Shown here piece after piece: positions 7,672 through 16,371 of a stretch of 64,000 nucleotides of DNA; positions within the stretch are counted from its first letter, which is position 1, and each line of letters opens with the position of its first letter. The notes under the pieces are model-generated. The model was given only the letters and a program-made list of their open reading frames with translations. It was not told the origin of the DNA and did no database searches. Source of the DNA: Sphingomonas sp. (GTDB taxonomy: Bacteria > Pseudomonadota > Alphaproteobacteria > Sphingomonadales > Sphingomonadaceae); assembly GCF_019746665.1 (NCBI RefSeq), contig NZ_JAIERS010000001.1, positions 1 through 64,000 on the forward strand, in the 5' to 3' direction. The position numbers and the translations under genes were made by a program.

Positions 7672-8402
7672 TGCCCGTCCGGCCCGTTGAGCTCGGAGAC
7701 GAAATCATAGCGGTCGCCACGATAGGCCGAGCGCGTGAATTCCACCGCGCGGCCATTGGCAAGGCGGGTAAGGCGTTCGATCCGCAGGATTTCGGCCTTT
7801 TCCTCGATGCACAATATCGCCGCCTCGGTTGGCGTCGCGAGCGAAGCGCGAATCTTCTGCCGGCCCGAAACCGGCCGCGCGCCATTTTCCTGGAGCGCGG
7901 CGTAAAGGGAGTCCCCCAGTCGATCGAGATCGGGCAGGAACTCCGCGGGCACGACGGCATGTTCGATCGCCAGCGGCTCCCCGCCCGACAGGCGGACGCG
8001 GCCCAGCCGCACGACCTGCGCGGAGGGCACGATGCCGAGCGCCCCCGCCTCCTCTTCGGTCGGGTTGGCATAGGCCTTGATCATCCAGATCACGCCCGGC
8101 TGCTCGCCGCGCCGGCGGGCATCGTCGCTGAACCCGCTCAGCGCCGAATTGGGCGCCTCGATCCGGCGCACGAAGGTGCCCGAGCCTTGCTTGCGGAACA
8201 GCAGGCCTTCCTCGATCAGCTGTTCGATGCCCTTGCGCACGGTGACGCGCGACATGCCGGTCATCTCGCTCAGATCCCGCTCCGATGGGAGCGCGCTGCC
8301 GGGATGAATTTCGCCCCGCGCGATGTGATCGCGCAGGTTTCGGGCGAATTGCAGGTAGAGCGGGGTCGCATCGTCCTTGCTGACGCTCAGCTTGTCACGC
8401 AT
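7668..8402 (-). CDS. GntR/HutC-family (UTRA) regulator of amino-sugar use
   Basis: Probable repressor of the locus, responding to an amino-sugar phosphate such as GlcN-6-P or GlcNAc-6-P, as for NagR/NagQ-type UTRA regulators. The winged HTH spans about residues 10-75: PLYLQFARNLRDHIARGEI, LPSERDLSEMTGMSRVTVRKGIEQL, then the GSGTFV wing. The UTRA effector domain fills the rest. I start at MRDKLSVSKDD (8402), which overlaps the murQ stop by eight bases; upstream in-frame codons lie inside murQ. Candidate binding sites with ATACCA half-sites are in front of the TonB receptor and in the anmK/nagB divergent region. Confidence 0.85.
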   Translation of the reverse strand: MRDKLSVSKDDATPLYLQFARNLRDHIARGEIHPGSALPSERDLSEMTGMSRVTVRKGIEQLIEEGLLFRKQGSGTFVRRIEAPNSALSGFSDDARRRGEQPGVIWMIKAYANPTEEEAGALGIVPSAQVVRLGRVRLSGGEPLAIEHAVVPAEFLPDLDRLGDSLYAALQENGARPVSGRQKIRASLATPTEAAILCIEEKAEILRIERLTRLANGRAVEFTRSAYRGDRYDFVSELNGPDGH

Positions 8403-9303
8403 CGCTCGCCTCCGATCGCCCCAGCATCGCGAGCGCGCGACCCAGATCGTCATCAGCCGCGCGCAGCAGCGCGGTGGCACGCTCGGGCGGGGCGCCAGCG
8501 GCGATGAGGATCGCGGGCGCGATCTGGCGCCCCGCCGCCTCCAGCGCTTGGGCGGCGCACGCCGCGTCCACGCCGGTCACGTCGCGCACGATCCGCCGCC
8601 CGCGATCGAGCAGCTTGTCGTTGGCGACGCGCATCCGCACCATCAGCCCGCGATAAACGAGCCCCGAGCGCAGCATGATCGCGGTCGACAGCAGGTTGAG
8701 CATCGCCTTTTGTGCGGTGCCCGCTTTCATCCGGGTCGATCCGGCGACGATTTCGCTACCGGTCGCCGCCAGCAGCGCGTGATCGGCGGCGGCGAGCAGC
8801 GGGGTGTCGGGGTTGTTGGCGATGGCGATGGTGAGCGCCCCGGCCGCGCGGGCCGCCTGAACCGCCGCCAGCGTATAGGGCGTGCGCCCGCTCGCCGCGA
8901 CCGCCACCAGCACGTCGCGCGCGCCAAGCCCGGCCGCTGCCACCGCGCTTTCAGCCGCCGCCGCGTCGTCCTCCGCCCCTTCCGCGCTGTGCAACAGCGC
9001 GTCGTTGCCGCCCGCGAGCATCAGCACCAGCCGCTCGGCGGGCCAGCCATAGGTCGGTCCAAGCTCGATCCCGTCCTGCACCGCGAGCCGTCCCGAGGTG
9101 CCGGCGCCGGCATAGACCAGTCGGCCATCGGGCCGCAGCCGAAGCGCCGCGACATCGGCGGCGGCGGCGATCGCGGGCACCGCGGGCTGCACGGCGGCGA
9201 TCGCGGCGAGCTGGCCTTCCAGCATCGCCTCGATCGCGGTTTCGGTCGGCCAGGCGTCGATCTCGACGAACCTTGGGTCAACGGCTTCGGTACGCATCAC
9301 CAA
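8395..9303 (-). CDS. murQ: N-acetylmuramic acid 6-phosphate etherase
   Basis: Splits MurNAc-6-P into GlcNAc-6-P and D-lactate. The N-terminal TEAVDPRFVEIDAWPT segment corresponds to the TE.RN....DD region of MurQ, and the SIS core has LVYAGAGTSGRLAVQDG, the GG loop before the AEGAEDD element, LVAVAASGRTPY, the ANNPDTPL segment and the signature TGSEIVAGSTRMKAGTAQKAMLN. All MurQ landmarks are present at the normal length. It stands between the sodium symporter and the regulator in the minus-strand operon; the D-lactate made would be oxidised by the FAD enzyme encoded just upstream at 13750-15123. Confidence 0.95.
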   Translation of the reverse strand: MVMRTEAVDPRFVEIDAWPTETAIEAMLEGQLAAIAAVQPAVPAIAAAADVAALRLRPDGRLVYAGAGTSGRLAVQDGIELGPTYGWPAERLVLMLAGGNDALLHSAEGAEDDAAAAESAVAAAGLGARDVLVAVAASGRTPYTLAAVQAARAAGALTIAIANNPDTPLLAAADHALLAATGSEIVAGSTRMKAGTAQKAMLNLLSTAIMLRSGLVYRGLMVRMRVANDKLLDRGRRIVRDVTGVDAACAAQALEAAGRQIAPAILIAAGAPPERATALLRAADDDLGRALAMLGRSEASDA

Positions 9304-9313
9304 CCTTTCAGGG

Positions 9314-10876
9314 CTATGCCCGGGCCATCGCCGGCTGCGCGCGCGCCGCCTTGCCAGAGGGCACGGCGCACACGATCATCGCGACAAGGGTGCCGAGACA
9401 GAGCTGATAGGGAAAGGAAAGGGCCGCCAGCACGGGCGGCAAGCCGATCGCGCGCGCGATCACCGGCTGCAACAGCAGCACCGCGACAAACCCGGCGAGC
9501 AGCGCCGCGACCACCGATCCGCTCGTGCCACGATCGGTGAACAGCGCCGTAAAATAGACGCCCAACAGCCCAGCATAAGCGAACACCATCACCTGCAGCG
9601 CGAATTCGAGCAGCGGCATATCACTCGTCTGCTGCCAATAATAAGACAGCACGGCCATCGCGAACATGGCGACACCCACCCCGCCCATGCCGAGCCGCCC
9701 GGCGATCACATAATGGTGCTCGCCCGCCCCGTCCCGCGCCTCGCGCCAGGGGCGGTAAAAGTCCTGGACCAGTACCGACGACATGGCGTTCAGTGCCGAA
9801 TTGGTCGTCGCGACCGCCGCCGCCGTCACCCCCACCGTCACCAGCCCGCGCAGGCCTGGTGGCACTTCGGTGAGGATGAAGTGCATGAAGATGTTGATCT
9901 TCTGCCCCGCGAATTGCTGCGCCACCTGCGGCACCTGCCCCCCCATCAGATCGGGCCGCTGGTAGAAGACATAGAGCAGCACCCCGATCGTCACGAAGAT
10001 CGTCACCACCGGCACCGTCGCCAGCACCGACAGATACAGCCCCCGCGCCCCGGTCTTGGCGTCGCGGCAGGCGAGCAGTCGCTGGGTGGTATCCTGGTCG
10101 AGCCCGGCATTGCCGATGTAAAGCAGCGCCACCCCGGTCATGATCGCGAGCAAGGTGAACGGCTTGGCGGGCTCGAGCGACAGATCGATCAGCCGCAGCT
10201 TGTCGACGCCGCCGGGCGCGTGGGAAAGCCCGGCGATCAGTTGGGCATCGCTCGCCGGGATCGACAGGCGCAGAAACACCAGCACGCCGATCGCCGCGCC
10301 CAGGTAGATCACGAACTGCACCAGATCGTTCCACAGCACCGATTTCAGGCCGCCGACGAAAGTGAACAGGAAGCTGACCAGCAGCAGCGCCCCCGAGGCG
10401 AAGACGATGCCCGCGGTATCGACCCGCCCGCTCACCACCATCGCCAGCGCGATCGCCGCAAGATAGACCCGCGCCCCGCCCGCCAGCACACGCCCGAGCA
10501 GGAACATGCCCCCCGCCCAGCGCGTCGCCCGCGCGCTGAAGCGCAGGGTCAGCAACTCGTAAACGGTCGTCGCTTCCAGCGCGTAGAAGCGCGGGATCAG
10601 CACCCGGGCGACGAACACCGCGCCGACGAGCCCGCCCAGATTGCTCGCGACATAGGTATAGTCGCCGCGATAGCCGTAATCCGGCCCACCCAGGAACGTC
10701 GCCGCCGATTGCGTCGCCGACAGCACCGATACCGCCGCGAGCCAGGCCGGCACCGTGCCGCCGGCCAGGAAGTAATCGCGCGATGTCTCGGTATGGCGCG
10801 GCATGAACCACCAGCCGCCGGCGATCACGACCAGCAGATAGGCCGCGATCACCATCCAGTCGGCGGCGGTGAACAT
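9314..10876 (-). CDS. Sodium:solute symporter (SSS family), probable amino-sugar or muropeptide importer
   Basis: A 520-aa polytopic protein with about 13-14 hydrophobic helices. SSS hallmarks are the DYFLAGGTVPAWLAAVSVLSA start, SATFLGGPDYGYRGD, YELLTLRFS, the FVGGLKSVLWNDLVQF motif and the ALNAMSSVLVQDFYRP segment. It would carry substrate across the inner membrane driven by Na+. Its ATG shares one base with the TonB-receptor stop (TGATG) and murQ follows ten bases downstream, so outer-membrane uptake, inner-membrane uptake and catabolism are co-translated. Substrate (anhydro-MurNAc, GlcNAc or a disaccharide) is inferred from context. Confidence 0.88.
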   Translation of the reverse strand: MFTAADWMVIAAYLLVVIAGGWWFMPRHTETSRDYFLAGGTVPAWLAAVSVLSATQSAATFLGGPDYGYRGDYTYVASNLGGLVGAVFVARVLIPRFYALEATTVYELLTLRFSARATRWAGGMFLLGRVLAGGARVYLAAIALAMVVSGRVDTAGIVFASGALLLVSFLFTFVGGLKSVLWNDLVQFVIYLGAAIGVLVFLRLSIPASDAQLIAGLSHAPGGVDKLRLIDLSLEPAKPFTLLAIMTGVALLYIGNAGLDQDTTQRLLACRDAKTGARGLYLSVLATVPVVTIFVTIGVLLYVFYQRPDLMGGQVPQVAQQFAGQKINIFMHFILTEVPPGLRGLVTVGVTAAAVATTNSALNAMSSVLVQDFYRPWREARDGAGEHHYVIAGRLGMGGVGVAMFAMAVLSYYWQQTSDMPLLEFALQVMVFAYAGLLGVYFTALFTDRGTSGSVVAALLAGFVAVLLLQPVIARAIGLPPVLAALSFPYQLCLGTLVAMIVCAVPSGKAARAQPAMARA

Positions 10877-13629
10877 CAGAAGCGCGTCGTCAGCGACAAG
10901 CCATAGGTGCGTCCCAGCACCTCATAGGTATCGGGGAAGGTGTTGAACACACCGCCGGCGACGAACGGCGGGCTCTTGTCGAACAGATTGTAGATGCCGC
11001 CGCTCATCGTCAGCCAGTTGGTGAGCTTGTACGATCCGCTTAGGTCGAAAATGTCTTGGGCGGGCAGGATGCCGATCTGGTTCGGGGCGCTGTTGCGCAC
11101 CTCGCCGATGCGCTGCCAGTTGAACTGCACCTGGCCCTTGGCGAAATCCCAGGTGACCGAGGCATCGTGACGATAATCAGGCTGCACCAGGGTCGTCGCG
11201 TCGCTCGAACAGGTCGCGCCATAGGTACCCTTGCACTGGATGGGCGCGACCGTGGGGTTCGACTGGATCACATAGCTGGTGACAATGTTGGCCTGGTAGG
11301 AGAAGCGCAACCCGCGGCCGGGCAGCCATGGCGCCTGGAGCGTATAGTTGGCGGCGATGTCGATGCCCTGCTGGTCGATCCGGCCGAGATTCTGGTTGTT
11401 GACGAACGCATCCTGGAAGCGCCCGTTGGCCGCGCGCGTCACCAGCCCGCACAAGGGGTTATCGGGGCGCGGATCGGTGATGTAGCAGCTGGTGATCGAA
11501 TTGATCGGCTGGATCACCCCGATCGCGCCGCGCAGGTCGAGCTCGTAAAAGTCGACCGTGATCGACAGTCGCGGCAGGAAGCGCGGCGTGAACACCACGC
11601 CCCCGGTATAGGTCATGCCATATTCGGGCTGAATATTGGGGTTGCCGCCGAAGAAATAGCCGCCTTGCAGGTAAGCGGGATCGAACGAATTGGCCGATCC
11701 CACTGCCGGGGCATTGAAGCGGCGGCACTGATCGGCATTGCCGGTGCCGAGCACGCACGGATCGCCGCCATAGCGCGGCGTCAACCGCGGCACGGTGATC
11801 AGGCTGCTGAACGGCAGCGACGAGGTAGCGGCGGCGAACTCGCCGAAATTGGGGGTGCGGATCACCCGCTGGATGGTCCCGCGCATCCGAAGATCGGAAT
11901 TGACCGCCCAGTTCGCCTCCGCCTTCCACGTGTCGCGCGTGCCGAAGCGGTCATAGCTGGAGGTGCGATAGGCGCCGCCAATGTCGAGCTGCTTGATCAG
12001 GAAGGTGTCGTGGATCACCGGAATCAGCAATTCGCCATAGAATTCGCGCACGTCGAAGCTGCTGTCGAACCCGGCCTGCGTCCCTTGGCGGAAGGTGTTG
12101 CCGGTGAGCAGCGCGGTATCCTGGATGATCCGCCCGGTCTCACGCCGATATTCGACACCGGCGGCGAAGCCGATCGGGCCGGCGGGCAGGCTGAAGAAGT
12201 CGGCGGTGGTACCGCTCACCGTGCCGAGCACCACCAGCTGGTCGCGCTGGCGGTTGAAGCCGTTGATGGTCGTGCCGAGCGCGGCCGCGAGCCCTGGCTG
12301 GTTCGGCCCGAAGATGTTCACCCGGTTGACGACCGAGGCGAAGTTATTCAGCCCCGCCGGGCTCGTGACCAAGCCGTCGCCGGTGATCGGCGACAATTCG
12401 GTCGAGCGGCCATATTGGCCATAGACGTTCCATTTGATGTTATCGGTCACGCCGCCGCGCAGGCCGAGCTGGAACTGGGCGGTGTTGCGTTCGGTGTTGT
12501 AGGTGATCAGCCCAAGCTCGGCGAGCGAGCGCACCACCCCCACCTGCGCGGCACCGTTGACGAAGGTCAGCTGGCCGCGAATTTGGTCGGTCAGGAACGC
12601 ATTGTTCTGGGCGATCGACACCGTCTGGTTGATCGCCGGCGGGTTCGGACCCGGCGTGCCCGATTCCTGGCTGCGGACATTGGTATACATCGCCCGGCCG
12701 TAGATCTCGATCGCGGGGGTGATCTCGTAACGCGCGATCGCCGCGAAGTTATAGCGCTCGAGCGGCACGATGATGGGATAGGTGCCGCTGATGTTCGAGG
12801 TCGCGGCCGGCGTGGTGGTGAACTGGCCGGCATCGGTGAAACCGAAGCGGCGGCCGCTCGCGATATCGGTGAACACGCCCCCGATGCTGGGGATGGTGAG
12901 GTTGGGCGTCGTCGCCCAGTCGCGATCGGCGACGCGCACCTGCTCGCGCTTGGTATAGTCGGCGGCGATCACCAGATGGCCGCGCTTGTCGGCGAAATCG
13001 GTGCCGAACATCACCGATCCGCCATATTGCTGCCCGCCCCGCTCCGAGAAACGGCCGGTGACCGAGGCGGTTAGACCCTTGAAGTCATCGTTGAGGATGA
13101 AATTGACGACGCCCGCCACCGCATCGGCGCCGTAGACCGCCGCCGCGCCACCCGTGAGCACATCCACCCGCTTCAAGAGCGAGGCGGGGATGGCGTTGAT
13201 GTCGACCGAATTGCGGAAGCTGAACGGCACCGCACGGCTGCCGTCGATCAGGACCAGCGAGCGGCTCTGGCCGAAGTTGCGCAGATCGAGCACCTGCGCG
13301 CCGAACGCGTCGCTTCCCTGCGACGCCTGGCGCACGCCGCCCGCGAGCTGCGGCAAGCGGATCGAGAAATCCTCGACCGTCAGTGCCGATTGCAGCTTGA
13401 TGTCTTCCTGCGTGGTGGAGGCGATCGCGCTGGTCGAGGTGAGGCCGGTGCGGGGGATGCGCGAGCCGGTGACGACGACATCGGGGGCCGCCGCGTCGCC
13501 CGCGGCGCTGCCAGCCGCCTGATCGGACGCGTTGCCCGGCGCCTGTGCCCAGGCCGGCGCCGCCGCGCAGCCCAGGATCATCGCCAACGCCTTGCCGGCC
13601 ACTCCGGCGCGAAGCCCGCCCAGTTTCAT
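10876..13629 (-). CDS. TonB-dependent outer-membrane receptor of the amino-sugar locus
   Basis: Active importer in the outer membrane. A signal peptide ends near APAWAQA; a TonB-box-like DVVVTGSR follows at about residue 50, then the plug domain with SRSLVLIDGSRAVPFS and the ADAVAGVVNFIL motif, and a 22-strand barrel ending in the C-terminal aromatic residue (SLTTRF). At 917 aa it is typical of sphingomonad catabolic receptors. It is the first gene of the run receptor - symporter - murQ - regulator - nagX - nagK. The cargo is probably chitin- or peptidoglycan-derived oligosaccharide, inferred from neighbours only. Confidence 0.9.
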   Translation of the reverse strand: MKLGGLRAGVAGKALAMILGCAAAPAWAQAPGNASDQAAGSAAGDAAAPDVVVTGSRIPRTGLTSTSAIASTTQEDIKLQSALTVEDFSIRLPQLAGGVRQASQGSDAFGAQVLDLRNFGQSRSLVLIDGSRAVPFSFRNSVDINAIPASLLKRVDVLTGGAAAVYGADAVAGVVNFILNDDFKGLTASVTGRFSERGGQQYGGSVMFGTDFADKRGHLVIAADYTKREQVRVADRDWATTPNLTIPSIGGVFTDIASGRRFGFTDAGQFTTTPAATSNISGTYPIIVPLERYNFAAIARYEITPAIEIYGRAMYTNVRSQESGTPGPNPPAINQTVSIAQNNAFLTDQIRGQLTFVNGAAQVGVVRSLAELGLITYNTERNTAQFQLGLRGGVTDNIKWNVYGQYGRSTELSPITGDGLVTSPAGLNNFASVVNRVNIFGPNQPGLAAALGTTINGFNRQRDQLVVLGTVSGTTADFFSLPAGPIGFAAGVEYRRETGRIIQDTALLTGNTFRQGTQAGFDSSFDVREFYGELLIPVIHDTFLIKQLDIGGAYRTSSYDRFGTRDTWKAEANWAVNSDLRMRGTIQRVIRTPNFGEFAAATSSLPFSSLITVPRLTPRYGGDPCVLGTGNADQCRRFNAPAVGSANSFDPAYLQGGYFFGGNPNIQPEYGMTYTGGVVFTPRFLPRLSITVDFYELDLRGAIGVIQPINSITSCYITDPRPDNPLCGLVTRAANGRFQDAFVNNQNLGRIDQQGIDIAANYTLQAPWLPGRGLRFSYQANIVTSYVIQSNPTVAPIQCKGTYGATCSSDATTLVQPDYRHDASVTWDFAKGQVQFNWQRIGEVRNSAPNQIGILPAQDIFDLSGSYKLTNWLTMSGGIYNLFDKSPPFVAGGVFNTFPDTYEVLGRTYGLSLTTRF

Positions 13630-13749
13630 CGTTCCCCTCCTTCACCGCGCAGCTTTTGCGCTACCTTTATAATACCAACATGCCATTTGAGCATACCGGT
13701 TGTAAAGCCGGTTTTGTTTCGGTGGGGGCAGGCCAACCGCTTCGCTGGT
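13630..13749 (-). promoter_or_regulatory. Promoter/operator region of the TonB-receptor operon
   Basis: This 120-base gap between the D-lactate dehydrogenase stop and the receptor start contains TATAATACCA at 13668-13677, a 10-mer repeated exactly in the anmK/nagB divergent promoter (16307-16316). An ACCGG...CCGGT inverted repeat lies around 13695-13715. A GAGGGGAACG sequence before the ATG at 13629 is the SD. The shared 10-mer is a candidate site for the local GntR/UTRA regulator. Confidence 0.4.
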
Positions 13750-15123
13750 TCAGATGAAGATCTTCCCCGGGTTCATCAGCGCATGCGGGTCGATCGCTTG
13801 CTTCAGGCGTCGCATCAGCGCGACCGCTTCGGGGCCATGCTCGCACAGCAACGCCGCGCGCTTGCCGAGTCCAATGCCGTGCTCCCCGGTGCAGGTGCCG
13901 CCAACCGAGAGCGCGAAATCGATCATCGCCTCGTTCACCGCCCGCGCCCGCGCCCAACCCTCGGCATCATCGGGCCGCAAAACGAAGAACACATGATAGT
14001 TGCCGTCCCCCACATGCCCCAGGATCGGCGCGAGCAGCCCCGCCGCGTCGATCGCCGCGCGCGCGTTCGCGATCGCCGGCGCGAGCTGCGAGATCGGCAC
14101 GCAGATGTCGGTCGACCAGACCACCGCCCCCGGCACCATCGCCCGCGCCGCCGGCAGCGCTGCGTGGCGGGCGCGCCACAGCCGGCGCTGAGCGTCGGCG
14201 TTGGCGGCCATGTCCAGCGCCCCACCGCCAAACCCTTCGCCAAGCGCCGCCAGCATCGCGCGCTGCTCGGCGACCCTGGCGGGCGAGCCGTGCAGTTCGA
14301 CGAACAGCGTCGGCTGTTCGGGCAGCGCGAGCCCGGCATAAGCGTTGCACGCCCGGATCGCGACGGGATCGAGCAGTTCGATCCGCGCCACCGGAATGCC
14401 CGATTGGATCGCGGCGATCACCGTCTCGACCGCGCCATCGAGCGTCGCGAACGGCCAGGCGCCGGCGAGCACGGCTTCGGGAATGCCGTGCAGCCGCAGC
14501 GTCGCCTCCACCACCAGCCCCAGCGTTCCTTCGGAGCCCGTGAACAGGTGCGTCAGATCATAGCCCGCGGCCGATTTGCGCGCGCGGCTGCCGGTGCGCA
14601 CCAGCGTGCCATCGGGCAATATCACTTTCAGCGCGAGCACATTCTCACGCATCGTGCCATAGCGCACCGCGTTGGTGCCCGAGGCGCGGGTCGCGATCAT
14701 CCCGCCAAGGGTCGCGTTCGCGCCCGGATCGATCGGGAAGAACAATCCGCTCGCTCGCAGCTCCACATTCAGCTGCTCGCGCGTCACGCCTGGCTCGACC
14801 ACGCAGAGCAGATCGGCGGACGCGATCTCGATCACGCGGTTCATCGCCGACAGATCGACGAGCACCGCCCCGGCGACCGCAGCCGCATTGCCTTCCAGCG
14901 AGGTGCCGACACCATGGGGCACGACCGGCACCCGCGCCGCGTTGGCCGCCGTCATCAGCGCCTGCACCTCGGCGGCGCTTTCAGGGCGGACCACCAGATC
15001 GGGGAGCACCGGCGCGTGATGCCCTTCCGCGGTCATGAACTGCGCGCGCTGCGCCTCCTTGGCGATCCAGCGAGGGCCGAAACGCTCGGCGAGCGCGTTG
15101 CTGAGGGTCTCGATCCCGGTCAT
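13750..15123 (-). CDS. dld: FAD-linked D-lactate dehydrogenase (GlcD/Dld family)
   Basis: Oxidises D-lactate to pyruvate, probably passing electrons to the respiratory chain. The N-terminal PCMH-type FAD domain has PVVPHGVGTSLEGN and the GTNAVRYGTMRENVL and ILPDGTLVRTG motifs. The C-terminal cap has the catalytic GHVGDGNYH and GTCTGEHGIGLGKR motifs. 457 aa matches bacterial and mitochondrial D-LDH; glycolate oxidase subunit GlcD is the main alternative, but no glcE/glcF is present. The ATG overlaps the anmK stop (ATGA). Given MurQ releases D-lactate, this coupling argues strongly for lactate as substrate. Confidence 0.82.
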   Translation of the reverse strand: MTGIETLSNALAERFGPRWIAKEAQRAQFMTAEGHHAPVLPDLVVRPESAAEVQALMTAANAARVPVVPHGVGTSLEGNAAAVAGAVLVDLSAMNRVIEIASADLLCVVEPGVTREQLNVELRASGLFFPIDPGANATLGGMIATRASGTNAVRYGTMRENVLALKVILPDGTLVRTGSRARKSAAGYDLTHLFTGSEGTLGLVVEATLRLHGIPEAVLAGAWPFATLDGAVETVIAAIQSGIPVARIELLDPVAIRACNAYAGLALPEQPTLFVELHGSPARVAEQRAMLAALGEGFGGGALDMAANADAQRRLWRARHAALPAARAMVPGAVVWSTDICVPISQLAPAIANARAAIDAAGLLAPILGHVGDGNYHVFFVLRPDDAEGWARARAVNEAMIDFALSVGGTCTGEHGIGLGKRAALLCEHGPEAVALMRRLKQAIDPHALMNPGKIFI

Positions 15124-16253
15124 GCCGCGTTCTCCAGCCGGGGAACCCAGCAGCGGCCGCCGCTCAGCGGCCCTGCCACGCCGGTCGTGCCCGGAAACGT
15201 GATTGGTAGCCCCTTTCGGGCACGCCGCGCCAGGAAAGCGAAGGCTTCCGCTTCGATGAAGTCGCCGCGCAGGCCAAGCGCGTCGCAGGCGACCACCCCG
15301 GGCAGGCGCGCGGCCAGCGCGGCCATCAGCACCGGATTATGTCGCCCGCCGCCGCACACGATCCAGCGCTGGGGCGGCGCCGGCAACAGCCGCGCAGCCT
15401 CGGCGACCGCATCGGCCGTGAAGGCGACGAGCGTCGCCGCCGCATCCTCGGTGGTGAGCGGCAGCACCGGATCGAGCGAAAAATCGTAACGATCGAGCGA
15501 TTTTGGCAGTGGCTTCGCGAAATAGGGCGCCGCCATCAGCGCGGCGAGCGCGGCCGGGTCCACCCGCCCCGCCGCCGCGATCCGGCCATCGGCGTCATAA
15601 CGGCCAGCCCCGCGCGCCTGCACGAGCAGATCGATCAGCCCGTTGGCGGGGCCGGTATCGAACGCGATCAACGCTCCGTCGGGGCCGATCCAGGTGAGAT
15701 TCGCGACACCGCCCAGGTTTAGAAAGACAAGCGGCGGCGCCAGCGCGAGGTGATCGGCGAGCGCCGCGTGATAGACGGGCACCAGCGGCGCCCCCTGCCC
15801 GCCCGCGCCAAGATCGGCCTGGCGCAGATCGGCGACCACCGGCACGCCAAGCGCATCGGCGAGGGCACCGGCATCCCCCAACTGAACCGACAGGCCCCGC
15901 TCGGGGCGATGAAGCACCGTTTGGCCATGCAGCCCGATCAGCTCGATCCGGCCGGCATCGGGCCGGGCGAGCAGGGCGCGTGCCGCGTCGAGATGCGCGG
16001 TGGTGACGACCCGCGCCGCCTCGGCGAGGTTTGGGAGCGGCGCGCCGGCGCGGCCTGCGGCCACCGCCGCCTCGGTCGCGGCGATCAGGCAGGCGCGCTC
16101 TTGATCGGCGAACGGGCGCAGCAGCGCGGGGCCGAAGCCCTGGATGGTTTCGCCGTCGGTCTCGATGATCGCGGCGTCCACCCCGTCGAGCGAGGTGCCG
16201 CTCATCAGCCCCATCACCCGCTGCGCGCCACTGTCCCCGGGTGCTTGTACCAT
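15120..16253 (-). CDS. anmK: Anhydro-N-acetylmuramic acid kinase
   Basis: Opens 1,6-anhydro-MurNAc and phosphorylates it to MurNAc-6-P, the substrate of MurQ. Diagnostic segments are VMGLMSGTSLDGVDAAI (phosphate 1), the IELIGLHGQTVLHRP strand, VADLRQADLGAGGQGAPLVP with the catalytic Asp, FLNLGGVANLTWI, the FDTGPANGLID motif and VCGGGRHN. The length of 377 aa is standard. It starts the minus-strand arm, divergent from nagB-II across a 118-base regulatory gap, and is translationally coupled to dld. AnmK implies the substrate includes products of lytic transglycosylases, that is, recycled or scavenged peptidoglycan. Confidence 0.95.
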   Translation of the reverse strand: MVQAPGDSGAQRVMGLMSGTSLDGVDAAIIETDGETIQGFGPALLRPFADQERACLIAATEAAVAAGRAGAPLPNLAEAARVVTTAHLDAARALLARPDAGRIELIGLHGQTVLHRPERGLSVQLGDAGALADALGVPVVADLRQADLGAGGQGAPLVPVYHAALADHLALAPPLVFLNLGGVANLTWIGPDGALIAFDTGPANGLIDLLVQARGAGRYDADGRIAAAGRVDPAALAALMAAPYFAKPLPKSLDRYDFSLDPVLPLTTEDAAATLVAFTADAVAEAARLLPAPPQRWIVCGGGRHNPVLMAALAARLPGVVACDALGLRGDFIEAEAFAFLARRARKGLPITFPGTTGVAGPLSGGRCWVPRLENAA

Positions 16254-16371
16254 CGCCCGATCCTCCCGCCGTGATTGTGCCGCGGCCGCTCATTCTTGGC
16301 AACCAATATAATACCATTGGCAAAGCGTGGGATATTGGTATGCATGGTCAAAACGGTGGGAGAAGCTCGGC
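16254..16371. promoter_or_regulatory. Divergent control region between anmK and nagB-II
   Basis: Contains ACCAATAT (16302-16309) inverted against ATATTGGT (16332-16339), and ATACCA (16311-16316) against TGGTAT (16336-16341). TATAATACCA at 16307-16316 is identical to the 10-mer in front of the receptor operon. Such ACCA/TGGT half-sites suit a GntR-superfamily repressor acting on both directions. The SD for nagB-II is GGGAG near 16361. Confidence 0.5.

Noticed and set aside
11056-15489. Very long open frames (600-700 codons) antisense to the TonB receptor and the dehydrogenase/anmK genes
   Set aside because: They are Arg/His/Gly/Asp-rich shadow frames typical of high-GC DNA, with no domains, and run opposite genes with clear motifs and signal peptides.
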